A DNA stretch of 64,000 nt from Methylolobus aquaticus (GTDB taxonomy: Bacteria; Pseudomonadota; Gammaproteobacteria; Methylococcales; Methylococcaceae), in the NCBI GenBank assembly GCA_004168015.1, contig SEYW01000014.1, forward strand, positions 47,439 through 111,438, read 5' to 3'. The position numbers were made by a program, and so were the translations under genes. The notes under the pieces were generated by a model. That model had not been told where the DNA came from, ran no database searches, and worked only from the letters and a program-made list of their open reading frames with translations. Numbering within the stretch: the first letter of the stretch is position 1; every line of letters starts with the position of its first letter. Of this stretch, positions 1 to 10,542 are shown in pieces.

Positions 1-2
1 AA

Positions 3-59
3 ATCGCCGACATCGGCGTCTGGCTGATTCAACGGCTCGCGCCCCCGGGCCCGGCGTGA
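3..59 (+). CDS. C-terminal fragment of an upstream gene (partial)
   Basis: One forward frame is open from the window edge and ends at a TGA at 57-59. The visible tail reads IADIGVWLIQRLAPPGPA, which looks like plausible protein rather than noise, but 18 residues are too few to assign a family. The 82 bases between this stop and the MoxR start show no obvious gene. It may belong to the same transcript as the MoxR gene. It could also be a chance open frame. Confidence 0.3.
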   Translation: MADIGVWLIQRLAPPGPA

Positions 60-141
60 GCCGGTCGGGCGGACGCTCACGATGCGCTGAACCGCCGGGC
101 CCGGCATAATAGGCGGCTACGCCAACCAGTCCATTCACTGC

Positions 142-1152
<1,011 letters not shown>

Positions 1153-1210
1153 AGCAGGTGCTGCATCACGGGGCCGGCCATCGCCCGTGTCACGACAGAA
1201 GAGGACCGAC

Positions 1211-1852
1211 GTGCAAGCCTTTCAACATGAGTTCATAGAGTACGCCCTGGGTTGCCAGGTCTTGCGCTTCGGCGATTTCACGCTGAAGTCCGGTCGCCGG
1301 AGCCCATACTTCTTCAATACCGGCCTGTTCGACAGCGGGGCCCGCCTCGGTCGTCTGGGCCGGTTCTACGCACAGACGGTTCAGTATCATGGACTGTCCG
1401 CCGACGTGATCTACGGGCCAGCGTACAAAGGCATACCACTGGCCTGCGCGACGGCGATTGCGCTGGCCGACGAGACCGGGCGGGAGATTCCGTTCGCCTT
1501 CAATCGCAAGGAGGCGAAGGATCATGGCGAAGGCGGGATGCTGGTCGGCGCGCCGCTGGCAGGCCGGGTGCTAATCATCGACGATGTGATCACGGCGGGC
1601 ACCTCCGTGCGCGAATCGGTGGACATCATCCGCGGCGCCGGGGCCGAGGCCACCGGTGTGCTGATCGCGCTGGACCGCCAGGAAAAAGGACAGGGCGACC
1701 TGACCGCGGTGCAGGAAGTCGAGAAGTCCTTCGGTTTGCGCGTCTATCCAATCATCACGCTGGAACACATCGTCGCGTATCTCGAACAAGCCGGCCGCGA
1801 AGCCGAGCTGGCCCGCATTCTGGAGTACCGCTCGCAAGCCGCTGCGGGTTGA
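1211..1852 (+). CDS. pyrE: Orotate phosphoribosyltransferase
   Basis: The protein converts orotate and PRPP to orotidine 5'-monophosphate in pyrimidine synthesis. [18 protein letters not shown] near the N-terminus and the PRPP-binding stretch [13 protein letters not shown] are diagnostic. I chose the GTG at 1211. It gives 213 residues, the length of the E. coli enzyme, and GAGG at 1201-1204 sits six bases upstream. An in-frame GTG at 1187 would add eight residues but has no visible ribosome site. In many gammaproteobacteria pyrE is next to argB. Here argB lies 2 kb away on the other strand, with a beta-helix gene between them. Confidence 0.96.
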   Translation: MQAFQHEFIEYALGCQVLRFGDFTLKSGRRSPYFFNTGLFDSGARLGRLGRFYAQTVQYHGLSADVIYGPAYKGIPLACATAIALADETGREIPFAFNRKEAKDHGEGGMLVGAPLAGRVLIIDDVITAGTSVRESVDIIRGAGAEATGVLIALDRQEKGQGDLTAVQEVEKSFGLRVYPIITLEHIVAYLEQAGREAELARILEYRSQAAAG

Positions 1853-2080
1853 CCGGTTAACGGGCTCAACGCGTCGTTCTGCCGCTTGGCGAGCGAAAGC
1901 GGTCGCTCGGAGCCGTCTGGCATGAGCCCTGCCGGTCCCGGCCATGCCGTCGGCCTGCGGCCGTCAACCGCCCGCGGGACGGCTACGGACCGGAATCCCG
2001 TGGCGGCCCCAACGAACGGCTACCTCGCGTCGCAGCTGCCTCTAACCCTGCTCGTCAGTCGCAGACGGAGCGCAAGGTCG

Positions 2081-3703
2081 TTGAATTTTCTACGCAAACT
2101 GGCACGATCGATCGTGATCTTGCTGATGAGCGCTGCGGCCTCCGAGGCCGCAGACTATTTCGTCAGTCCGGCCGGTGATGACCTGAATCCTGGGACTGCC
2201 CGGACCCAGGCGTGGCGCACCATCGGGCGGGTCAATCAGGCTGTCTTCGGCCCGGGGGACCGTGTTCTGTTCGAAGGCGGAAGGACCTTCTTCGGCAGTC
2301 TGTACTTTGATCCCTCGGATCAGGGTACGGCCGCAAGTCCTATCGGGGTCGCGTCCTACGGCGTGGGGCGCGCTTCCATCCATTCCGGTGCGAATTTCGG
2401 GTTTTTTGCCTATAACGTAGGCGGCTACGTTTTGCGCAACATCGATTTCGTCGGTGACGGACCGGCGCTGAACAGCGATAGCGGCATTGTCTTCTACAAC
2501 GATCGGCCCGACCGTCGGAGGCTTGATTACCTTAGGGTCGACCGCGTTGCAGTGACCGGGTACGGGCAATACGGGCTGTTAATCGCGGCGTTGAACAAGA
2601 GCGGGTATCGCAACGTCCGGGTATCCAACGTAGACAGCCATCACAATGCGCTGGCCGGGATTACGGTGTCGGGCCATTTTTCCACTTCGCTGCTCGGCTA
2701 TGCCCACCAGAACATCCGTATCGATCATTGCCGTGTTTGGCAGAACTCCGGTCGTGCCGGGCTTTCGTCCCATTCAGGCAGCGGGATCATCATGTCGGAC
2801 GTGGATAACGGACTCATCGAGTATTCGGTCGCGTATGAGAACGGCGCGCTGAACACCGCCAACGGCGGTCCGATAGGCATCTGGGCCTGGGATGCCAATC
2901 GCATCGTCATTCAGCACAACGAGTCCCACCACAACCGGACTTCCTCCCAGACGGATGGTGGCGGCTTCGATCTGGATGGCGGTATGACCCGCTCGGTGAT
3001 GCAGTACAACTACTCCCATGACAATGACGGCGCGGGTTATCTGTTGGCGCAGTTCCCGACGGCGCGGCCTTTTTCCGGGAACACCATCCGCTACAACATC
3101 AGTCAGAATGACGCGCGGAAGAACAGCTTCGGGGCCATCCATGTCTGGAACGGTGGCAGCGGGATCGAGCGCTGCGAGATCCATAACAACACGGTCTATG
3201 TCAGCCCGGCACCCAGCGGTACGCCGAGAGCCGTGTACTTCCAGACCTCGGCCCGCGACCTTCATGTTCGCAACAATATCCTGATAACGACTGGCGACTT
3301 GAGGCTCGTGGATGCCGTGGTGGGACAGACCGGTGTGCTATTCCAGGGAAATGACTACTGGTCGAGCGGTGGTAACTTCAGGGTGCGGTGGGAGGGGGCC
3401 GAGTATTGGGCTCTGACCAACTGGCGAGGGACCACGGGGCAGGAGAAGCTCGGCGGTGGTCCGGTTGGTTACCGTATTGACCCGCGGCTCGTGAATGCCG
3501 GGGGAGGTGGCACCCTGAATGATGCCACCCGACTCCCAAACCTGAGCGCCTATCGGCTGCAAGCCGGGTCGCTGCTGATCGATAGCGGTCTGGATCTTCC
3601 GGTGCTGTTCGGATTCGACGACGGTAGCCGCGATTTCCATGGCACGGCGCTGCCGCAAGGGGACCGGGTTGATATCGGCGCACATGAGGCCACGTCACGC
3701 TGA
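2081..3703 (+). CDS. Secreted right-handed beta-helix protein
   Basis: This is a 540-residue predicted exported protein. A basic stretch, a hydrophobic core (SIVILLMSAAASEA) and then ADYFVSP look like a signal peptide with cleavage after EA. The opening ADYFVSPAGDD.NPGT..AWRTI is the usual entry to DUF1565/pectate-lyase-like parallel beta-helix proteins. Repeated coils with N, H and hydrophobic ladders (RNIDFVGDGP, IRIDHCRVWQNSG, IVIQHNESHHN, MQYNYSHDNDG) fit that fold. Such proteins often bind or cleave polysaccharide. No catalytic site can be assigned. The start is uncertain. I chose TTG at 2081 because it begins the signal peptide; the frame is open further upstream without a convincing start. 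Its base use looks less GC-rich than its neighbours, and it separates pyrE from argB, which suggests acquisition. Confidence 0.75.
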   Translation: MNFLRKLARSIVILLMSAAASEAADYFVSPAGDDLNPGTARTQAWRTIGRVNQAVFGPGDRVLFEGGRTFFGSLYFDPSDQGTAASPIGVASYGVGRASIHSGANFGFFAYNVGGYVLRNIDFVGDGPALNSDSGIVFYNDRPDRRRLDYLRVDRVAVTGYGQYGLLIAALNKSGYRNVRVSNVDSHHNALAGITVSGHFSTSLLGYAHQNIRIDHCRVWQNSGRAGLSSHSGSGIIMSDVDNGLIEYSVAYENGALNTANGGPIGIWAWDANRIVIQHNESHHNRTSSQTDGGGFDLDGGMTRSVMQYNYSHDNDGAGYLLAQFPTARPFSGNTIRYNISQNDARKNSFGAIHVWNGGSGIERCEIHNNTVYVSPAPSGTPRAVYFQTSARDLHVRNNILITTGDLRLVDAVVGQTGVLFQGNDYWSSGGNFRVRWEGAEYWALTNWRGTTGQEKLGGGPVGYRIDPRLVNAGGGGTLNDATRLPNLSAYRLQAGSLLIDSGLDLPVLFGFDDGSRDFHGTALPQGDRVDIGAHEATSR

Positions 3704-3769
3704 ACAGATTTCGAACTCCGAGGCAGCTTGGCTGCGGCGTTGCCCGGAACCGCGCAGAGCGAGCCGCGA

Positions 3770-5089
<1,320 letters not shown>

Positions 5090-6184
5090 ATGAAGATTTT
5101 ACATGTCGAAGGAGGCCGCAACTTCTATGGCGGTGCGCAGCAGCTCTTCTATCTGTTGCAGGGCTTGTCGGCGCGGGGCGTCGAGAACGCGCTGGTCTGT
5201 CCGCTCGGCTGCGAGTTGGGGCGCAGGGCAACGCCGTTCGCCGCCGTGCATGAATTGCCGATGGGAGGCGACCTGGATGTGCGCCTGATTGCGCGCCTCG
5301 GCCGGGTCATTCGTTCGGTCGGACCCGATCTGGTCCACCTGCACAGTCGCATCGGGGCCGACGTCATGGGCGGACTCGCCGCCCGCCTTGCCGGCGTGCC
5401 GGTGGTCCACTCCCGTCGTGTCGATAATCCGGAGTACCCGCTCGTCGTGGCACTGAAGTACCGTCTGTTCGACCGTGTCATCGCGATTTCGGAAGAGATC
5501 GGCCGGGTGAAGCGAGCCGAGGGGCTACCCGCGGCGAAGCTGCGGTGCGTGCACAGTGCGGTTGATCCCACGCCCTATCTCGCGCCGCCGGAGCGGGAAT
5601 GGATGCGCGCGGAGTTCGGCCTGCCTCCGGAAGGGCCGATCCTCGCGGTCGTCGCGCAGTTGATCGGGCGGAAGGGGCACCGCTACCTGCTGCAGGCGCT
5701 GCCGCGCCTGGTCGTGCGCTTCCCGAACTTGTCGGTGCTGTTCTTCGGCAAGGGCGCATTGGAGCAGGAACTGCGAGAAGCCGCGGCACAGGCCGGTGTT
5801 GCCGAACGGGTGCACTTTGCCGGGTTCCGCAGCGATCTGCCGCGCATCCTGCCCTGTCTGGACCTGCTGGTACATCCGGCGCTCGCCGAGGGCCTGGGCG
5901 TCTCGCTGCTGCAGGCTGCCAGCGCCGGCGTGCCTATCGTGGCGTTTCGTGCCGGCGGGGTGCCGGAAGTCGTGCGGGACGGCGACAACGGTCTGCTCGT
6001 GGAACCCGGCGACGTCGATGGTCTCGCGGCGGCGGTCGAGACCGTGCTGGCGGATCCCGCCAAGGCGCGTGCCATGGGCCTTGCCGGTCGTGCGCTGGTC
6101 CAGCGGGAGTTTTCGGTCGATCGGATGGTGGAGGGAAATCTCGCGGTCTATCGCGAGTTGCTGGCTGAACGCGGCAGGTCGTGA
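5090..6184 (+). CDS. GT4-family glycosyltransferase
   Basis: This 364-residue GT-B enzyme probably transfers a sugar from an activated donor to a surface glycan or lipid at the cytoplasmic membrane. The N-terminus MKILHVEGGRNFYGGAQQ is a classic start for family 4 enzymes. The donor-binding half contains AVVAQLIGRKGH and HPALAEGLGVSLLQAASAGVP. The second glutamate of the usual E-x7-E motif is replaced by glutamine. The ATG at 5090 starts exactly at the conserved beta strand; the frame is open 53 codons further upstream but that extension is not protein-like. Donor and acceptor are unknown. Confidence 0.9.
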   Translation: MKILHVEGGRNFYGGAQQLFYLLQGLSARGVENALVCPLGCELGRRATPFAAVHELPMGGDLDVRLIARLGRVIRSVGPDLVHLHSRIGADVMGGLAARLAGVPVVHSRRVDNPEYPLVVALKYRLFDRVIAISEEIGRVKRAEGLPAAKLRCVHSAVDPTPYLAPPEREWMRAEFGLPPEGPILAVVAQLIGRKGHRYLLQALPRLVVRFPNLSVLFFGKGALEQELREAAAQAGVAERVHFAGFRSDLPRILPCLDLLVHPALAEGLGVSLLQAASAGVPIVAFRAGGVPEVVRDGDNGLLVEPGDVDGLAAAVETVLADPAKARAMGLAGRALVQREFSVDRMVEGNLAVYRELLAERGRS

Positions 6185-6226
6185 GGCATCCGGCGTGGCG
6201 CGTAGGCAGTCGGCCGTAGGTTCTGC

Positions 6227-6232
6227 TATAAA
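6227..6232 (+). promoter_or_regulatory. Possible -10 element for thyX
   Basis: TATAAA lies 43 bases upstream of the thyX ATG in an otherwise GC-rich gap. No convincing -35 hexamer stands 16-18 bases upstream, so this is a weak call based on composition and position. Confidence 0.25.
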
Positions 6233-6274
6233 GGCGCGGCGCACCCTTGTACCGCGCTGCGACCCGAGACCGAC

Positions 6275-6979
6275 ATGATGACATTCGATCCCTTAGGCGA
6301 TGGCATTTCCCGTGTGGAGCACCTCGACCACATGGGCGACGATCTGCGCGTGGTCAACGCGGCGCGGATCAGCTTCGATCGTGAGAGCCACCTCGAATGC
6401 GATGACACCGGCCAGTGGCTGCAGGATCAGGATGAGAAGCTGATCGGTTTCCTGGCCGAGAACGAGCACGTGAGCCCGTTCTTTCATCCGCAGATCTGCC
6501 TGCGCATCACGATGCCTTCCTTCCTGGCGCATCAATGGTGGCGTTCGACGGTCGGCGTCTCGCGATCGGAAGTCTATCGGCGCTATGTCGTTGCGGAACC
6601 GGAATGCTACCAGCCCCCGCACTGGCGTCTGCGCGCGCAGCGACCCAAGGCGGGCAGCGGTACCGGAGAACTTGGTGCGGAGCGGCAGGCCGCCCTGTCG
6701 ACCGAGGTCGAACGCTTGTACCGCGACATCAAGAAGCTGTACGGCCAGATGATTCAGGAAGGCGTCGCGCCCGAACTGGCGCAGGCCGTGCTGCCCCAGG
6801 CCACCTACACGCGCTGGATCGAGACCGGTAGCCTGCATTACTTCGTCCGCGCATACGGGCTGCACACCGGCCCTATGGCCCAGCGCGAGCTGAGGCTTTA
6901 TGCCGAGGCCGTCGGCGAGATCGTCGCCGGGCTGTTCCCGGTCTCGTGGAAGGCCCTGACCCGTCACTCGGCAGCGTGA
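6275..6979 (+). CDS. thyX: Flavin-dependent thymidylate synthase with a divergent signature
   Basis: This 234-residue protein is related to ThyX, which makes dTMP from dUMP using methylenetetrahydrofolate, FAD and NADPH. Family features include the N-terminal VVNAARISFDRES, HVSPFFHPQICLRITMP and the C-terminal QAVLPQATYTRWIETGSLHYFVRAY. The canonical RHR-x7-S signature is not present in that form. The aligned segment is RSTVGVSRSEVYRRYV at residues 90-105, with no RHR triplet and a tyrosine where the motif serine is expected. I believe related RSTVG variants occur in some phage and bacterial ThyX proteins, but cannot check this here. Two ATG codons (6275 and 6278) are possible starts. No thyA is visible in this window. 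Confidence 0.85.
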   Translation: MMTFDPLGDGISRVEHLDHMGDDLRVVNAARISFDRESHLECDDTGQWLQDQDEKLIGFLAENEHVSPFFHPQICLRITMPSFLAHQWWRSTVGVSRSEVYRRYVVAEPECYQPPHWRLRAQRPKAGSGTGELGAERQAALSTEVERLYRDIKKLYGQMIQEGVAPELAQAVLPQATYTRWIETGSLHYFVRAYGLHTGPMAQRELRLYAEAVGEIVAGLFPVSWKALTRHSAA

Positions 6980-7091
6980 AAGGTCGGTGCACGGAGCCGA
7001 CGAAGCGGCAAACCCTCTGCCCCATCCGCCTTGCTCCGACGTGTTGCGGCGGGTCTGACCAAGACGACGTCGCCCGCGCGGAGCCGCGCGG

Positions 7092-7901
7092 ATGAGCACG
7101 AATCCGACGATCGCGAGCATTTTCGCGGCCGCTGCCGTCGATCCCGATCGGCTCGCGGCCGCGGAATCACGTCCCGAGCCGCGGAGCCGTTACCTCATCG
7201 CGATGACGCCGCGTTCCGGAAGCAGCTGGCTCTGCGCCGCCCTGAAGGCGACGCGTCGTTTCGGCAGGCCGGACGAAGCGCTCAACGCAGCGCACATTCC
7301 CAACGTTCTGAAGCGGGTTCCGGGCCATACCCCCGAGGTCTATCTCCGGAATGTCACCCGTGCCTGGAGCAGCCGCAATCGGGTGTCGGGCCTGAAGGTC
7401 AGCTGGTTCCAATTCAGGGATTTCGAGGCGGCCATGCAGGATCGTTCCTACCTTGCCGGATTCCGCTGGATCTATCTGACGCGTCGTGACCTGGCGGCGC
7501 AGGCAGTATCGCTCTACAAGGCGGTCGAAACCTCTGTCTGGCATACGAACGTCAGCCACGCCGACGCGGCGCTAAGAAAGCTGGAAGCGCTGGACTACCG
7601 CTACGAGGCCATCGCCGAGTGGTACCGGCACATCGTGGAACAGGAGCGTGGTTGGCAGGCCTACTTCTTCCGGAGACGCATCTTCCCGCTCTGCCTCAGT
7701 TACGAGGACGTCGAATACGACCTGGCAGGGGCCGTGAAGCGTATCGCCACCTTTGTCGGTGTCAACCCGGACAATGTGTCGCTTCCGGCCGAGCCGACCG
7801 TCTTCCGCAAGGTCAGCGATGAGCGCAATGGCGAGTGGGCGAGGCGCCTGTTGCTCGATCTGCAACGCGACGCCGATTCCCGGCGCCAGCCTGCTCGATA
7901 A
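7092..7901 (+). CDS. Stf0-type sulfotransferase
   Basis: This 269-residue protein should transfer sulfate from PAPS to a hydroxyl group, probably on a carbohydrate. YLIAMTPRSGSSWLCAAL near residues 35-52 is the 5'-phosphosulfate-binding loop. WIYLTRRDLAAQAVSLYKA near 125-143, followed by TSVWH, matches the Stf0 (trehalose 2-sulfotransferase-like) family better than eukaryotic-type enzymes. The acceptor is unknown. A second, unrelated sulfotransferase lies in the glycan operon at 14.5 kb, so a sulfated surface glycan or glycolipid is a reasonable guess. The gene converges with ccmC. Confidence 0.82.
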   Translation: MSTNPTIASIFAAAAVDPDRLAAAESRPEPRSRYLIAMTPRSGSSWLCAALKATRRFGRPDEALNAAHIPNVLKRVPGHTPEVYLRNVTRAWSSRNRVSGLKVSWFQFRDFEAAMQDRSYLAGFRWIYLTRRDLAAQAVSLYKAVETSVWHTNVSHADAALRKLEALDYRYEAIAEWYRHIVEQERGWQAYFFRRRIFPLCLSYEDVEYDLAGAVKRIATFVGVNPDNVSLPAEPTVFRKVSDERNGEWARRLLLDLQRDADSRRQPAR

Positions 7902-7960
7902 GTGCCGCGCGTTACGCTTCCCTGTGCGGGCGGCGGCATGGAGAGCGCCGCTGAACGCAG

Positions 7961-8692
7961 CTACCCCAGCAACTCCTCCACCCATGCGCTGCGGCGTTCC
8001 CGCTCCAATACCTCGGTGCGTGCGCGCATCAATACCAGCGTAAAAAAGTAGAACTGGAATGCCGCCGCCATCAACAGCAGCGGCAAGAGCATCGACAGGT
8101 GGATGGATGGCTTGTCGAACTTGGTCACCGTGGGTCCCTGATGCAGTGTGTTCCACCACTCGACCGAGTAGTGGATGATCGGGATGTTGACGACCCCGAC
8201 CAGAATCAGCACGCCGCCAGCCCGGCCCGCGGCGCGCTTGTCGTCGATCGCGGCGACCAGGGCGATATAGCCGAGATACAGGAACAGCAGGATCAGTTCC
8301 GAGGTCAGGCGCGCGTCCCAGACCCACCAGGCACCCCACATCGGTTTGCCCCACAGCGAGCCGGTGGCCAGTGCCAGGAAGGTGAACGAGGCGCCCAGCA
8401 CTGCGGAACTGCTGGCCATCACGTCCGCGAGCTTGATGTTCCAGATCAGGTGTATCGCCGCGGCGACCGCCATGAACACATAGACGAACAGCGACATCCA
8501 GGCGCTGGGCACATGGATGAACATGATCCGGTAGCTCTCGCCTTGCTGATAGTCGGGCGGCGCGACGAAAAGACCGAAATAAAGCCCGGCAACCATGAAC
8601 AGCACGGTGAGCGCCGCGAGCCACGGAATCATTTTCCCGGCAATGCGGTAGAAGTGCTTGGGCGAGGCGAATTTGTGCAGGAAAGTCCACAT
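7961..8692 (-). CDS. ccmC: Haem exporter/chaperone CcmC
   Basis: This 243-residue inner-membrane protein loads haem onto CcmE in system I cytochrome c maturation. It has about six membrane segments and the periplasmic tryptophan-rich WWD region MWGAWWVWDARLTSELILLF. Histidines in FIHVPSAW and near PIIHYSVEWWNTLH fit haem ligation. It starts four bases after ccmB ends. It is the last gene of this ccm unit: the opposite-strand sulfotransferase begins 60 bases beyond the stop, so no ccmD-ccmI genes follow. Confidence 0.96.
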   Translation of the reverse strand: MWTFLHKFASPKHFYRIAGKMIPWLAALTVLFMVAGLYFGLFVAPPDYQQGESYRIMFIHVPSAWMSLFVYVFMAVAAAIHLIWNIKLADVMASSSAVLGASFTFLALATGSLWGKPMWGAWWVWDARLTSELILLFLYLGYIALVAAIDDKRAAGRAGGVLILVGVVNIPIIHYSVEWWNTLHQGPTVTKFDKPSIHLSMLLPLLLMAAAFQFYFFTLVLMRARTEVLERERRSAWVEELLG

Positions 8693-8696
8693 GGCG

Positions 8697-9374
8697 TTAG
8701 CTCAAACTGATGCGCAAGGCCGCGGCGACGGCGAAGGGTGCCAGCGTGACACCGAGCGCCAGCAGCGCGGCCAGCAGGTATAGCTGACCGGCGACCGGAA
8801 GTCCGGCGGCGGCAGCGGAAACGGCGCTGGTCGCAAAGATCAGCACCGGGATGTAGAGCGGCAGGATCAGCAGCGTCAGCAGGAGGCCGCCCCGCCGCAG
8901 GCCCACCGTCAAAGCCACACCGACCGCTCCGATCAGGCTCAGCAGCGGAGTCCCGATCGCGAGACTCGCGACCAATACCTTGACCGCCGTCGCCGGCATC
9001 GAGAGGAGCAGGCCCAGCAGCGGGGCCAGCAGCACCATCGGCAGGCCGCTGACGAGCCAGTGTGCCAGCACTTTGGCGATCACGAGTATCGGCAGTGGCT
9101 GCGGGCTCAACAACAGCTGTTCCAAAGAGCCGTCGTCGAAATCGGTGCGGAACAGGTTTTCCAGCGAAAACAGGGCCGCGAGCAAGGCCGCGATCCAGAT
9201 CACGCCGGGTGCGATCTGCCGCAGCAGGTTCACGTCCGGGCTGACGCCGAGAGGGTATAGCGTCACGATCATCAGGAAGAAGATGAGGGGATTGGCGAGT
9301 TCTCCGCGATGGCGAAAGGCCAGCATCAGATCGCGCCGGAGCAGCGCCAGGAAGGCGGCGACGAGACTGTCCAT
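8697..9374 (-). CDS. ccmB: Haem ABC transporter permease CcmB
   Basis: This 225-residue membrane protein is the permease partner of CcmA. Together with CcmC they release holo-CcmE during cytochrome c biogenesis. The sequence is strongly hydrophobic with about six helices. The N-terminal LRRDLMLAFRHRGELANPLIFFLMIVTLYPLGV and the following FRTDFDDGSLEQLLLSP are typical of CcmB. It begins one base after the ccmA stop and ends four bases before ccmC, so the three genes are surely cotranscribed. Confidence 0.95.
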   Translation of the reverse strand: MDSLVAAFLALLRRDLMLAFRHRGELANPLIFFLMIVTLYPLGVSPDVNLLRQIAPGVIWIAALLAALFSLENLFRTDFDDGSLEQLLLSPQPLPILVIAKVLAHWLVSGLPMVLLAPLLGLLLSMPATAVKVLVASLAIGTPLLSLIGAVGVALTVGLRRGGLLLTLLILPLYIPVLIFATSAVSAAAAGLPVAGQLYLLAALLALGVTLAPFAVAAALRISLS

Positions 9375-9375
9375 G

Positions 9376-10014
9376 CTACGCCAGCACCAGGCTGCGGAGC
9401 GGGCCGGATACCTCGATCGGCTGGTGCGAGGTCAGCACGGCCAGTCCGCCCCGGTCGGCATGCCGATCTAGCAACTGCCGGACTAGGGTCAAGCCTCGGG
9501 TATCGAGCGCCGTGAACGGCTCATCCAGGATCCACAAGGGAGCGGCGCTGAGCAGCAGACGGCTCAGCGCCGTGCGTTGCCGCTGCCCGGCCGAAAGTAT
9601 GCGCGTCGGCGCATCCTGATACCCGTCCAGCCCCACGGTCGCCAGGGCGTGCGTGATCGCGTCGTCATTGGCTTCCAACCCCGCCAGCGTGAGCCACAGA
9701 CGCAGGTTTTCCAGGGGAGACAAGTCCATCTTCAGGCCACCCTGATGTCCCAGGTAGATCATCTCGGCACAATACTCGGCGCGGCGGCGGGCGATGGCGT
9801 GCCCGCGCCAGACGACGCTGCCTTCGCTCGGCAGGCTGAGGCCGGCGAGGATACGCAGCAGGCTGGTCTTGCCGGCTCCGTTGGCGCCCTCGACGGCAAG
9901 CAACTCGCCGGCAGCCAGGTCGAAGGACAGGTCGCAGAACAGCAGACGGTCGCCTCGAATGCATTCCAGGCCCTGTGCTTGCAGCTCCGCGGCATCGGGT
10001 GACGGCTTACCCAT
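9376..10014 (-). CDS. ccmA: Haem ABC transporter ATPase CcmA
   Basis: This 212-residue ATPase powers the CcmABCD complex. Walker A is GANGAGKTSL, the signature is LSAGQRQRTALSR and Walker B is LWILDEPFTALD. I chose the ATG at 10014 (MGKPSPDAAELQAQGLECIRG), which places the first beta strand at the usual distance and gives the family length. The frame remains open for 43 more codons upstream, but these are not conserved-looking. It is the first gene of ccmABC. Confidence 0.94.
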   Translation of the reverse strand: MGKPSPDAAELQAQGLECIRGDRLLFCDLSFDLAAGELLAVEGANGAGKTSLLRILAGLSLPSEGSVVWRGHAIARRRAEYCAEMIYLGHQGGLKMDLSPLENLRLWLTLAGLEANDDAITHALATVGLDGYQDAPTRILSAGQRQRTALSRLLLSAAPLWILDEPFTALDTRGLTLVRQLLDRHADRGGLAVLTSHQPIEVSGPLRSLVLA

Positions 10015-10542
10015 CGGGTCTTGTTGGGGAAGTACGGTGGGAATTCTGTTGGGGAACGCCTCACCGTTCCCCATCGCGTGCCGCGCTTGCGCGGTCAGCG
10101 CGCATGATAGCGGTTGCGGGCAGCGGGTCAAAGCGCGGTGCACTGCGTGGACCGGGCACCGGGCGCGTCGCTACGGAGCCCCGCTGCGACCCCGTAAGGC
10201 CCTTCGCCTTATCCGGATGATGATCCGGACCGCTGCCTTTACTGTCGCAGCGACAGGCCCGGCACGACCACTGGCCGGTCCTCGGCAGCCGGCGCTCGGG
10301 GTATCGGTCCGCTTGATGCGGCCTGGGCAGGGAAGGCGGGCTACAATAGCCGCCGCGGCAGGGCGCCTAAAGTGTCCGGTGCTGACACGGACCGCGCAAG
10401 CTGCGGTCCCGTTTGGCGGTTCAACCGGTGCTGCGTACCATCCGCCATCGTGACGAGCCGGCCCTGTCGTGGACGATCTGAAGAGACTCCAAGGGAGCAG
10501 GAGCGACCGCAACATTTCCGTTTTGACTGATCTGGACTGCAC
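10015..10542. other. Divergent intergenic region ccmA / apeB
   Basis: About 530 bases without a supported gene. It should hold promoters for ccmABC (reverse) and the aminopeptidase (forward). TACAAT at 10342-10347 is the best forward -10 candidate, but the nearest TTGATG (10313-10318) is 23 bases away, too far for a normal sigma-70 promoter. Nothing else stands out. Confidence 0.5.
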
